A stretch of DNA of 64,000 bases, taken from contig OX439004.1 in assembly GCA_949316495.1 (NCBI GenBank), forward strand, positions 14,420,536-14,484,535, read 5' to 3'. This document shows, in pieces, positions 1 to 20,700 of the stretch. A program made the position numbers and the translations under genes. Each line of letters opens with the position of its first letter. Position 1 is the first letter of the stretch. Under the pieces are notes generated by a model. It had not been told where the DNA came from and did not search any database. It worked only from the letters and a program-made list of their open reading frames with translations. Source of the DNA: Amphiduros pacificus. Taxonomy: Eukaryota; Annelida; Polychaeta; Phyllodocida; Hesionidae.

Positions 1-172
1 TACATATGGTTACATGTACCTACCTCTTTGATGAAAGTTAGGGTACATGTATTCACTGCTGTGATGAAGGTTGGGGAGCATGCAATAACTGCTGTGATGG
101 AGGGTAATGGTCTATATAGCTGATAATAGCTATCATTTATACATCTGGTGAATGTCATCTTTGATATTCCAG

Positions 173-8489
<8,317 letters not shown>

Positions 8490-8810
8490 TCTTACACGTC
8501 TGATGGTGCTTGATGTAGTTACACAAGACTGTAATATAAACCGTCAAAAATGGTCCAAAGTAATCTATGTTCTGAAATTCAAGCATATTGTCATTTGATC
8601 ATTATATGCACTTAGATTGGACAGGTTTTCTGACATGATTGTACAGGAGGAGGAACAATTTTCAGTAAATTGCATTTTCCTTAAGGACCTGAATTATTAA
8701 TTTTAATAGATGATTATAATGTATTACCGGTATGTCATGATGTTCCGGTATGTTTTTTTTGCTACTCATGTAATTGGTTGTGATCTTGAAATTCACAAAC
8801 CTTCACCAGG

Positions 8811-8816
8811 AATAAA
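8811..8816 (+). terminator. EHHADH poly(A) signal candidate
   Basis: AATAAA about 320 nt after the EHHADH stop codon. The stretch 8490-9000 otherwise holds no coding signal and is probably 3' UTR followed by intergenic DNA. Confidence 0.55.
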
Positions 8817-9029
8817 ACAAATATTGTAGATGGTAAATACAGAATGGAATAGTGTATAAGTACTAAATTATAAATTAAGTCAGCACAAGTTGACTTTATG
8901 TTCTTGCTCTGTTCCCAGTACATATGACGTGCAGTTTTTCTTCATCATTCAGTTATGCTTTGACATAGGGACTAGATAATATAACATGATAATATGTTTG
9001 GCTGGGATATTCTTTGGGCTGAACCTTTT

Positions 9030-10330
9030 GTGACCTTGGGTCATGGTCAATGTCATGACTAGCATAGGGAAAACTTTGCTTGTGAATGCTCTATTTTATG
9101 ACAAAATACAGCAAAATTGATAAATGTGATCTGCTTATGAGGGGTTTGGATAAGTTTGATATCGGGCGACCTTGAGCTATTTTCAATGTCACAGGAGCTG
9201 ATTTTCAAAATCGGCTATTTGTGATATTTTGAAAAACACTACAAATAGCATTTATTCTCACTGCATTTGTCTCACAAAATATCTTTGTTCATAATTTTTA
9301 GAAAAAAAAAATGTAAATTGGTCACAGTAACCTACTTCAATGCCATATCAGTCACAATTTCCAAAATATTGTGAATCTAATCCGTTCATATTACCGGTAT
9401 GTTAATATTGGTAAATATCCATGGCAATTTATTTCAGTGTAATTTTTATGACCTTGGGTCCATGTCAAGGCCATGATCATCACAAGAGCAACTTTGCCTG
9501 TGAATGTTTTATTTTCTTTAAGATTGCAGCTGCATCAATATGATTTGGAAGATGTGATCGACCTATTAGGGGCTTGGACAAGTTTGATATTGGGTGACCT
9601 TGAGCTATTTTCAAGGACAATTTTCAAAATCATCTAAATGTGATATTAAGCAAAACATGACACATATCATTTATTGCCATTACATTTATCTTACACAATG
9701 TTCACGTTTTTGCGAATAATGTAGGTAACTGGGTCCCATTGACCTGTTTATAGGCCAAATAGGTCACAACTTCCATAATTATGCAGTTATGGAAGTCATG
9801 AGCACCCATAGAACTATCGTGGAAAGCTTCAAGCAAGGCATGACGCAAGGTGGGTGGGATGACTAACTGCGGTTTGCATCTATCTTTCGCAGGACCCTTA
9901 CCCGGGGTAACATACAAATGGAACAAAACATTCTCTCTCAGGTAGTAATCATCAACCTGTGCAAGGAGTTTGCGTGCTTCACACTGAGTAGAAGGGAGAT
10001 GTGCGTTTTTGAAATAATTGATGAGGGGTTGGAGAGAGGGATCTGCTGTCTGTTTCACACTAATATCGTCGAAAGTGTACGTGGTGCCAGTCGACTGATT
10101 AAGATCCATCAAACAAAGGTCACCTTCAGCCGGTGTATTGACATTTGGAGATTTGACATTTGACATTTCCAAGGTCACAGGAGCGAATTTCAAAAATCAC
10201 ATAATAGCAGATTTTACATGACACCAAATATAATATATTGCCACTCCATGTATCCTATGTAATATGTTTATTATTTTGAGAATAATTTCTGTAACTAGGT
10301 TACTTTGACTTTCTTATAGCACAAAAGAGA
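9030..10330. repeat. Diverged tandem repeat, unit about 420 bp, 2.4 copies
   Basis: Copy 1 (about 9030-9390) and copy 2 (about 9450-9785) share long matching words such as TGACCTTGGGT, GTGACCTTGAGCTATTTTCA and the AGTTTGATAT segment. A third partial copy (about 10163-10330) resumes at GGTCACAGGAGC. A retroelement fragment sits between copies 2 and 3. No coding capacity belongs to the repeat itself. Confidence 0.75.
9786..10162 (-). mobile_element. Ty3/Gypsy LTR-retrotransposon fossil: integrase zinc-binding region
   Basis: The minus strand shows a short fragment typical of the pol region just before and within the integrase H2C2 zinc-binding domain, including LVIPPTLRHALLEAFHDS, characteristic of Ty3/Gypsy elements. 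It is only about 380 bp. No LTRs, protease, reverse transcriptase or integrase core are present nearby, so it is a broken, old remnant embedded in a non-coding repeat. Confidence 0.7.
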
Positions 10331-11786
10331 TAAACATTTGTGAGTTGGATAATGCATGAACTTGTATGCATTAAATACTTTGCTGACTGAAGTTTTATGC
10401 CACTCACAAACCATTTAGTTTTATTCTGAGCTTCATTATTTTTTGTTCTTTTTGACTTGGTCATCATAATGACTAAGTCAAAAAGAGAAATTTCAAGAGT
10501 AGGGCAATATTGCCCTGAAAAAAAGAAGTAAAGTAGGTCAATTTCAACTCTGCTCTGGTTATTATACCAGGTCATAACATTGACAAATCATCTACAATTG
10601 AGACAAGTAGTGTGCCATCTACAAAGAGAAGAAGCCAAACATTCATTGAGTTGTGCAAAATGTGATCCAGTAAAATCATATATTACGGGTAGGCCATTAA
10701 TTTGTTGCACCTATGCTATGTTGTATATGATGTACCGGTATATCTGTCAAAACGTATGGTAAATTTAATTGTGATCAACTTCCATTGATAAACATCTGAA
10801 TATAATGATCTTGAAAACATATATTTTTCTACAAAAATATAATAAACATGATATATTAATACAATAAACTGTGATAAATAATAAAAACATGGACTGTGAA
10901 ACCTGATGTTATGGCTTTATTTAATGTTGAAAATCTGTTTTAACAATGATACTTAAATGATGCACGTTTCATATTTAACTGTGATCACACTGAACAATGA
11001 ACATACATATACATAAACAGTGAAAACATTTCACGATAATACCATATTTGCATGTGCCATTTTAGTTTGATACACAATGATATCATTACTGTCAAGCTTT
11101 TAACTCTTATAGAAACTTCTATACATTATATACATAAGATACAAAATATGAATTCACAATAATAATTCCAACCCATGTATACCCAGACCCATTTACTCCT
11201 GCTAACAAAAGTGGTTCCATTTGATTTTGTACACTTTATCCATATTGGGGATTGAACATCAAAATAAAACAATGGGTAACATCATGACTGATAAGATGTT
11301 TTAATATTGCCCCTGTACAATGGTGTTCCAATTGTATGAAATCATTCCATTACACTGGCATGCATTGGAAAGATCTTTGTGCTCGTTTTTTCCCTATTTT
11401 GAGAAGAAAAAAACTTATTATGAAGTTGCTCGGTATGCAGTTCCCTATGAATTGGGTTAGAACTGACAAAATAATATAGACTATCAACTTCTTGAGCATT
11501 TGATGAGGATAAATATATGTGACTCAGCATTATTAACAAAATGTCACATTTTAGGATAAAATCTGCCACCCATACGCCATGAATTCTAGCACTACATTAC
11601 AATGATTTGACCCTTTTAAACAGTCCATGACATTTCCCATACTGTACCTGTAAATGAGATGAATCATCTGACCAATGGCCACTAATGTTCCCTTAATCAT
11701 AAGCATAATGAGCACACATTTGGTCGGTTATCAATATAGCAGCAGATTGACACAAGTATCTAGAGTAGTGTGTGCACCATTATGTG
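10331..11786. other. Non-coding: SEC22A 3' UTR and intergenic DNA
   Basis: AT-rich sequence without credible exons. TTTATT (minus-strand AATAAA) near 10914-10920 could be the distal poly(A) signal of SEC22A. A perfect small hairpin at 10448-10486 is listed separately. Confidence 0.5.
10448..10486. repeat. Short palindrome / hairpin
   Basis: The arms TCTTTTTGACTTGGTCAT and ATGACTAAGTCAAAAAGA pair over 18 bases with one mismatch around a 4-base loop. No gene is associated with it. Confidence 0.8.
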
Positions 11787-13950
11787 TCACACTGCATGGT
11801 GTGGTCCCTTCTGCAGTAACTGTCTGTGTAATACCACGTAAGTTGCCAGTATATTGCTCGCAATGTGAAACAAGATCTGCATTAAGTTCCTGAGGCTGGA
11901 TACGGTCACATGACACAGAAGCAGACCAATAAGAGTGCCCCAGGCCAACCAGGTTGGGTGATGTAAGCCCCGTAAAACTTGGTATCCCTGAAAATATTGT
12001 TGTTAACGTTTATTTGTGTTATTCCAACTTTGAAAGTAATCTATGCTAACTCTTAAACACATCAATTAACTTGAGTTCACATTTCTGATATTTAAAAAAA
12101 AGTTTAATCCTTCATTCAAAGAAATTTTGAAACTACTTAAATTTAACAAATGCAGAGTGCTTACCTGATACAGACACAGTGCAGTTGAAATCAAGAAGGC
12201 TGTGCCATATCTGTATGCACCACTGTCCTGCTCCTGTATATAATAACAAGATTTGTGAACGGAAAAACATTGAAATATAATATTAAAGTATATATACCGG
12301 GTATAAGTATCCTTCCTGGTGTTAAACTAGTTGTGTGCAAATCTGAATTGTTCTTTCCAAACAGATGACTGACAAGTTGAACATTTAATAAAATGTTTCA
12401 TTAATTTTTCTGTGTAGCTTTGCAGTTTTTAGAATAATATGAGTAAACTTACATCAAAATGTCCATGATTGATGATAACCATTCCCCTGGTCAGGTTAAG
12501 CAGGGCACAGAACACACACAGTGCTATAGATAACATTCCAAGCCATGTCAAGGGTTCCAGACGCACCTCTGTTGTTACTAAAAAATGTAACATTAATCAA
12601 ATAATTATTTTCGCAGTATGTCAAACAATCCTCACATTTTATTTGAGGCTAACAAATCTCTGTTAATTATTTGACAAATGTAATTTATTTTTTTAAAAGA
12701 ATGTCCATAACTGGAGTCAAACCTGGTGATATCTTTGGAAGTCCATTTGCTTGTGCATAGTGACCTGATGCTAAATCTAGTTCCTGTATATTATATGGTG
12801 GCCTCAATTTGAGCTCCTCACTCATATCCGATACACTGATGCGAGTTGTTAAGGTCCGAGGAGAATTGTATCTTTGTTTTGTTTTCTGCAGAAATGAATC
12901 TGGAAATGATCAAAATAATTCAATTATCCCAACAGAAATTATTCCATAGTTAGCACAAATTGTTCAGAGCATTAAAATATTTAGTATTAATTTGAAATGC
13001 CTACCAAGCTTTTAGTTTAAGTCAGATAATCTGTAACCTTACCATATTGGATAAAGGCATATGGTCTCCTGACTGACTGCACTTTCTGTCTGTCAAAATC
13101 CAGTAGAAATTCTCGCTGTATCTCATCCAGGAAGCAGAATGCTAGCAATGTGGGATACCTGTCTTCACATAAAACTAGGAATGACATATCAAGGGCTGAG
13201 ATGGTGCTGAAACAAGAAACAAATATAATTAATAACCATTGTTAACATTATAGAATAAATACATGTGTAATCATAATATGAGTCATTTTCAATGACACTT
13301 GGACATTTATCTAGGGAGTAAGAAATACATGTTGTGGGCTGACTTCTCCCAAGGCCGGTTAAATACATCTCATGGCATCCCAAGGGGGTTGGGGGACCGA
13401 CTAATAAGTTAACTATCATTTGGAGCAAAACATCTGTTTGAATGCCATTGCATAGGCCGATTGCGGGTCGCCATAATGCCCCATTGAAAACAACACACCG
13501 GAACTGCACAATTGTAATCGGAAGTGCACAAAAAACTCTCTAAAATCTAATCATTAAAAAAAACAAGATGGAAACCCGCAATCGCACTATGGCATTAACT
13601 GGTCATGTATACCTTATGTTTGCTGTAATATTGTATTGTGTTGACCTGTGCATCCCTCTCTCTTTGTATTTGTATATAATGTCTATATAGCTGCTATTGG
13701 ATTAATGTTTTGAGGTGCAGTTATGCACATCTAACTCCATAGATCTACATAAGTATCAATGTCAAACTTACTGTATTTTGAAGCCATCAAGACTCAGTGT
13801 GCATTTGTCTGGCAGCTGGGAAAGTTTCTTTGATAACAATTTAACATATCTCTGACAGTCACGCACTTCAGATCTCTGATGATCCACATCTGTGGAGGCT
13901 GTAAGTGGTAATCCATCAATGACTCGGTAAACCGCTCCTAACAGAATCAT
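11787..13950 (-). CDS. SEC22A: SEC22A, ER longin-domain vesicle-trafficking protein
   Basis: Complete minus-strand gene. Exons from 5' to 3': 13772-13950, 13043-13206, 12723-12899, 12453-12577, 12165-12233, 11787-11987. Phases join cleanly to give 304 residues, against about 307 in human SEC22A. The start MILLGAVYRVIDGLPLTAST matches the SEC22A longin start, followed by ECR-like DCQRYVKLLSKKLSQLPDKC, CEDRYPTLLAFCFLDEI, RRPYAFIQYD and SEELKLRPPYNI. After residue about 175 come four hydrophobic segments: LTWLGMLSIALCVFCALLNL, YGTAFLISTALCLYQ, WLAWGTLIGLLLCHVTVSSL and a final one ending LATYVVLHRQLLQ. As in other SEC22A/C proteins there is no SNARE coiled coil before the membrane region. The family acts in ER-Golgi transport and ER membranes. 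It is head-to-head with CFAP221. Confidence 0.93.
13451..13591. mobile_element. Small inverted-repeat element (MITE-like), copy 1
   Basis: A 141-bp unit bounded by CATAGGCCGATTGCGGGT and its near-complement ACCCGCAATCGCACTATG, inside a SEC22A intron. Two homologous copies lie at 18395-18530 and 55230-55370, sharing TGCCCCATTGAAAA, CGGAACTGCAC and CACAAAAAACTCT. It has no coding capacity. A non-autonomous DNA transposon is the simplest reading; its transposase family is unknown. Confidence 0.75.
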
Positions 13951-14764
13951 TTTTTTGTGTATTCAGTAAAAGACTGTAAAAATATATAGTGTCTAAGCCT
14001 AAGATTCAGCAATACCTATGAATCTAATTCGAAAACCTCAATGATTTTGTGACAATCACGCTATTGGTATCTCAGAGTTTTACGCCCAGTGGTCCTGGGT
14101 ATCAATGTCAGTGCATCTTCAGCAAAAACATGACAACTCCACATATCCTGCTGTGGTCAACAGATTTGATCAGTTCTGAATCATATCAGATATATTCTCA
14201 TGCAATCCTGTGATGTAATGAAGCTTGTCTTGTACTTGGTCACAAGTTACCAATATGTTTTATCAAATGAAGGCTCGTGTAGAAGTCTAAAATGCAGTTT
14301 TTGTTGACACACCCCTCAAATGATCAAATAAATGTGGACATTTCCAAACTAAACCGGATGTTACGGTTGACTTCCATTCTCCATAAACAGAAGAGTGACG
14401 AGCACCTGACGTTGCATAGCAACTGTAAATAGTTCCGCTCAATGATTTACAAAAAATAAGTCTATTTGAAAACAAATTAAGCGCACATTTGTGGGAAAAT
14501 ATTTTTACAGTGTGAATCCAAATTTTATTGACTGATAAATAAAAACTTTTTGAATTGACTTTCATTGAAAAACTAAACATTTATTTTGGACCTATATTCT
14601 TGCTCGCAACATTGATGAAGGACAACAAAACAATATGGCGACGTCCAAGGAGAAGAATCGTCTTGTTTTGGTATTCAAAGTACGATAACATCTTGTCACT
14701 GAGGATTTTAAAGTGTATCACAATGTGAAATTAAGTGTCATTAGCAGTAAGAACTATAGAAAAT
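13951..14764. promoter_or_regulatory. Bidirectional promoter interval of SEC22A and CFAP221
   Basis: The two start codons face away from each other across 814 bp. The interval contains an X-box-like palindrome (14411-14423) and an AATATGGCGACG motif near 14632. No coding exon was found. Untranslated first exons probably lie here, but their ends cannot be set from sequence alone. Confidence 0.55.
14411..14423. promoter_or_regulatory. RFX X-box-like palindrome
   Basis: GTTGCATAGCAAC, two opposed GTTGC half-sites, 342 bp before the CFAP221 start codon. RFX2/3 factors drive motile-cilium genes through such imperfect GTTGCC-GGCAAC sites. Placement upstream of a cilium gene makes a functional site plausible; one position departs from the consensus. 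Confidence 0.55.
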
Positions 14765-17700
14765 ATGGCTGCTGCTAAAATCAGCAGATCGCCCAGTTTG
14801 GGATCAATGTCGTCCAGACCAATGACGAGAACTCAAGGAATTCTTTTGGAAACGATGCAGTTAGTGGAACCCAAGAAAAATGTGCCAGTTCCAAACCACC
14901 TACTTGAGTCAAGTAAGACAAACTAAATATCCCCAACTTCAATTTCATATGACAATCAAATAAATCTTTGATACATTTCATTTTTTTAAAATTAGGTAAG
15001 AAATAGAAAGATTGTAATTCAAACACATTATGACTTTATGAAATTATGTACAACAATTTCTGGAGTTTTGCAAGGTGGAAATTGAAATGCAAACATATCA
15101 TGTTGTCAATATAATAAAATTTGCAATGAGTTGATATTATGAATATGAAAAATAAGCATTTATCATTAAGTATGATTCTACATCTACATCTATAAGTTTA
15201 CTCGGCAAAACCAATTGACATCCCGCCGAGAGTGCAAGATTGCACTAAGGGGAGCAGCTGGTACACACCACCTGCTTGTTGCCAACCTTTATACTCTGGC
15301 AAGGGAGTTTCTGAAGGATGCCGAGCTACCTGTTTCCAATGTAGTTAAGTGAGGGGGAAGGTTGTTCCAGTCAGTCACTGTCCTTGGAAAATAGCTGTAT
15401 TTATAAGGGTCACAGCTTGTCGCCATCTCGATATAGCGATTTCCATGGTTTTTCCTTGTGGGAGCTGATTTCATTTTGACATGTTCTGGAAGTTTCAAAG
15501 CTATTTCACCATTTATAGCCTTGTACAATAAGACCAGCCTCTGGGTCCTTCTTCTCCCTGCTAGTGAATCCCATTTTAGGTCTTCCAGGATTTTTGTTAC
15601 AGTGCCTGTTTCTCTCTTCCAGTTTCCAGCCACAAATCTAGCAGCTCGTCTTTGAACTGATTCTATGCGGTCGGTATCTTTCTTGAGGTAAGGGTCCCAC
15701 ACACTTGATGCATATTCTAAGTGGGGGCGCACAAGTGTATTGTAGGCAGCCTCCTTGATATTTCCTGGGCACATGTTGAAATTCCTTCTTACAAATCCCA
15801 GTACTTGATTTGCTTTGCAAACAATGTTGTTAATATGTTCATCCCATTTCATATCTGTTTGGAGCTCGACTCCCAGGTAGGGATGATGTTCAACATGTTG
15901 CAAGATGTGACCATTTAGTGTATATTTTCTTGACTCAGGAGCTTGGCTTTTTTTCTTGCTGCTCAGGGTGTAGCATTTCTGAGCATTGAAGTCCATTTGC
16001 CACTCATTTGACCATTCCTCCAGCATATTTAGATCCTCTTGCAGTTTTACTGCATCCTCATCATTTTCAACTATCCTATATAGAAGGCTGTCATCTGCAA
16101 AGAGCCTTATGTTTGAATATTTTAGTTTCTCTCCAATATCATTTATATAGAGTAGAAATAGGATTGGCCCAAGTACTGTACCCTGAGGCACTCCAGATTT
16201 AACATGGACAGGGTCAGATTCATCACCGTCAATAACTACCCTCTGTTCACGGTTTGTAAGCCAGTTTTTTATCCATGAACCGATCTGCCCTGAGATTCCG
16301 TAATACTCAAGCTTGTGATTCAGCCGCTCATGGCAGACTGTGTCAAAGGCTTTACTAAAATCAAGAATGAGCATGTCAACATTTTGCCCATCATTTCTAG
16401 CCTTGAGTATGTCCTGTAAGGTTGTGATTAACTGAGTTTCACACGAGTGGCCTGTCCTGAATCCATGCTGGAAATTTACCAGGATATTGTAAAGTTCGCA
16501 GTGATTCATCATATGTCTGACAATTATATGCTCCAAAATCTTACAGGGGACAGATGTCAAGGAAACTGGCCTGTAGTTAGCAGCACAACTTTTATCTCCT
16601 TTTTTAAAGACTGCAACTATATTTGCTGTGCGCCATGCTTTTGGAACTTCTCCTTTATCGAGTGAGTCTTGGAATATTTTTTGGAGGATTGGAGCTATTT
16701 CATGTGAACATTCTTTCAAGACTCTTGTAGGTATTTGATCTGGGCCATTGGCTTTTTTGCAGTTTATGTTAGAGAGCAATTTTTCCACACCAGCAACTGT
16801 GATGGTAATTGGCTCTATTTGCGGAGAAGTTGGATCACCTTTGTCAGGAATGTTTTCCATGTTTTCAGTAGAAAAAACAGATTTATACTGACGTGAAAGA
16901 ACTTCTGCCTTGCCTTTACTGTCTTTTACTTCAATGCCATTTTCTGTTAGTGTTGGTACACCAACAGTATCTTTGCGCCTGGCTCTAATATAGTTCCAGA
17001 ACCTTTTTCCCATTGATGGTCTACTGAATTCAATGTCAGGTAAATCGAGTAGCCCAAGGACATATTCATTGTGGGATTCTCTCAACTTATGTTTTATGTG
17101 TTTCCTCAGGTTTCTGAATTTACTACGGTCAGAATCCTTTTTGGTTTTTTCAGCCTTGTTATATAGTCTTTGTTTTCTTCTAATTTGTCTCTTAATTTCC
17201 TTTGTCATCCATGGCACATCCCATCTACCAGTTATTTTCTTAATAGGAATGTGTTTATTGATGGACTCCATAAGCTTGGCTGTGAACTTATTGTTCAGAG
17301 TTTCAACTGGGAGACTTGAATCCTTGACTTCATCTTCAAAAAAGACATGCATATCTTGTTTTATTGCATTCATGTCTCCTTTTTTGTACAGCAATACGTT
17401 TCTTGGCTTTTTCTTAGCCAGTGTGGCTTTTGCATTGATTTCTGTTATCACCACATCATGGTCACTCATGCCTGGATGGACAGATACTTTATTTACTAGG
17501 TTAGGGTTTGTTGTACCGACCAAATCTAACCTATTGCCTCCCCTGGTTGGGTGTGGATTTACTTGTGTGAGACAATGTTCATTAAAAGTTTCAACCATTG
17601 CTGTATTTAGGTCAATCCCATATGCAGGGCTTGGCTTATAGGACATATTTTCCCATGTGATATCTGGTACATTGAAATCCCCTGTTAGTAATATATTTGG

Positions 17701-20700
17701 GGTATTTGTGTCAGACTGGGGAATCTTTCCAAGAGATGCATTTAGTTCATGGACATTAGATATATTTCTGTCTGTCGGCCTATAGTAACATCCTATGAAC
17801 AGTGGTTTTGTTCCAGATATGTTAAGTTTTCTCCATACAATTTCACAGTCAGTTTTTAGACTCTCCTCCTTAGGGTCTGACAGCCACCTTTTATGGATAC
17901 CAATCAGTACCCCACCACCACCCTTGCATCTGTCTTCTCTCCCTATATCATAATGATTGGCAATTATAATTTTACATCACCTCAACATGAAATTAATACC
18001 TTTATTAATAATAATTTATATATCACAAAAATAAATCTAACAAGTTGAATAAAATACAAGTAGCTTTTACATTTGAGACCACCATTTTCATAACTGAGCT
18101 CTCACAAATTTCTGTGCCATTTATAAAGTAATATTCCATGTAACAAATATCATTAGGAAAATAATCACCAGCACAAAGGCACAAAACTATCACATAACAT
18201 TGTACATACATGATTATAAACAAGGACAAGTGGTGCTCCAGCTGTTAAGAATAAGAACAGGAAGTAAAGATATAACACATTTAAACAAACAAAAATATTT
18301 AAACAACATAAAATAAAACAAGAGAGATAAAATAAAAAAAATAAAATTTAAAAATTTAAAAAAAACAGGAAGGAAGGAATTGAATGGGTTTTCCACAGGC
18401 CAGTTGTGGGTTGCCATACTGCCCCATTGAAAATAACACGACGGAACTGCACAAATAAAATTGGAAGTACACAAAAAACTCTAAAATCTAATCATTTGAA
18501 AAAAACAAGATGGTAACCTGCAATCACACAATTTGTACTTGGAAGATAGAATTTCACTCAAATCAGTTTGTAAGATGTCAATTTCATGGCTTTGTCCAAA
18601 TTATTTTAATAATTTTGAATCATTTCTGTAAGTGTACATTAAAACTTGCTGAACCATGCACTGTAAATTATGAGGTTGATGTTTGATGTTTGTAATCTCA
18701 AATAGAGAAAAATTAGAATAATTTAGGACTTTGTAGGAATGATGAGCGTGCCCTAAGATTTACTCTCATTTCATTATGTTTTTCACTCTTTCACCATGAA
18801 AATGTGATATTTTAGCACTTACATGTGTTTTTATTTTAGAAATATACTGTAAAGTTGCTCAGAATGAAGTTGTGCAAGCACGTCCAGCTGTTATTCACTT
18901 CAGTGGTTTTGAACTTGGTCAGCTCCACAAGACAACTCTGCGTCTGGCAAATGTGTCCACGGAAGTCCAGCGCATGCATATCATACCACCACAGACAAAG
19001 TATTTTAACATCAAGTACACAAAAAATGTGAGTCCTCAACTGAATTTTGAAAGAAAATTAAATAGCAGTTGAATTCAATCAGGTCATGCAGGGATATGGA
19101 CCATGCTTGGTTAATTTGTCACAATAAGTGCTGAGATATAATTTGATACCTTTAACAATTGGCACTAATTTTAAAAGTGTAATTTTTTATTTGAGTTTGG
19201 TTGTGATAATGTGCATGTTTTGTAGTATACTGATTTGTGTTCACAGGATCGTCTGGTGCCTGGCCTTACCCTGGACTGTACAGTCGAATTTTACCCAGAT
19301 GAATGGAGGTATTATTATGACTGCATCAGAATACACACCAAGGTAAAAGCTAGATATACAATTTATTTTTTGTCTGTTTAAATGCATAAATATTTCTCAT
19401 TATTTTAGAGATATGTGCATAATATTTCCAAAGGCACACAATCAATATTAATATCAATATTTGAAATCATGGTATGAAATTTCATAATTTTTTATTTACA
19501 AATGTTTCAATATTTTTCTGTTTTCCAGGGTGAGGAGAATTTGGTGATCCCAATACATGCCTATCCAGTGATGAGTGCGGATGACTTCCCTGCACATCTC
19601 ACCTTCCCAGCAGTGCCAGTAGGACACAAAATGACCAAGAGTATCCCGCTCACATGTGGTGCCCCAATAGACTTTGAGTTTCAGCTCATTTATCTGCAAC
19701 CTCATGGTGCATTCTCGGTAGATCCCATGTCAGGTGAGGCTTGATATGTGCTCATTGTAATTAGTGCTCCTGTGATTAGACAATATGTTTCAGGCTTCAA
19801 ACAGATCATCAAGTTGTAATGTTGGGTAAATCATCATTACTATTCCCAGAAATAAAGTAAATGAATTTCTTTTTGAGTGATTGTTAGTTTTACTGACCAT
19901 GCCTGAGCCCTAAATCTAAGATATATATGACAAATATCATAATCCTCGTCATGAACAAAGAAAATACCTCAGTATGGTAAATTCAAATGCTGATTTTCCT
20001 GGTTAATCAGCATCATATTACACATAATATGAGAAATTGATCAAGAATGAACCATGGTCTCACGCTATAATGATATATTTTCTTTTCAACAGGAGTGGTA
20101 CCAGCCAATGGTCAGGTAGAAATTATGGTGACATTTGCTCCTACTGAGTTCAGCACTGCTCATATGAAGCTACAACTTCTCATTTCTCAATTCAATGCTA
20201 AGCCTATGGTGTGTGCCATCACAGGCTCATCTGCACCAGGTCTGGCCAAGTGAGTGGAGAAAGAAATCTTTAACCACTAATATGCAGTGTAAAATCACAG
20301 AGAGATTCACCATTTGAAAAAAATAGGAAAAAAATTACATTGGAATAAAACAGTAACAAAATTTAAAGCTTTAATTGAATGAATTAAGTTCAATTTGATC
20401 AACTTTTTTTAATATTTGCATTCTTCACTCATGAATAACATTGTCATTATGATGTAATTTTGTTTCAGAGAGTTAACAGAGGCTTCCCATCAACAGGCAG
20501 ATGAATCAACCTTAGATCCGAGGTGTATCACCCCAGTAGACAGGGCTCGCAAGCGGCGTCAAAATAAAAAAGAAAAGTCTGGACTCAGCTCTCCACCAAA
20601 AACAGCTCAGGAGATGGAATATGCAGGCATCAAGTTCCCTTCTAACCTGGACACGCCATACTCAGTGTCCCAGGTGCTGATACAGGAGCCCGGCAAGCTG

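Noticed and set aside
15185-17960. CFAP221 exon or nested host gene
   Set aside because: The frame has endonuclease and reverse-transcriptase motifs of a LINE.
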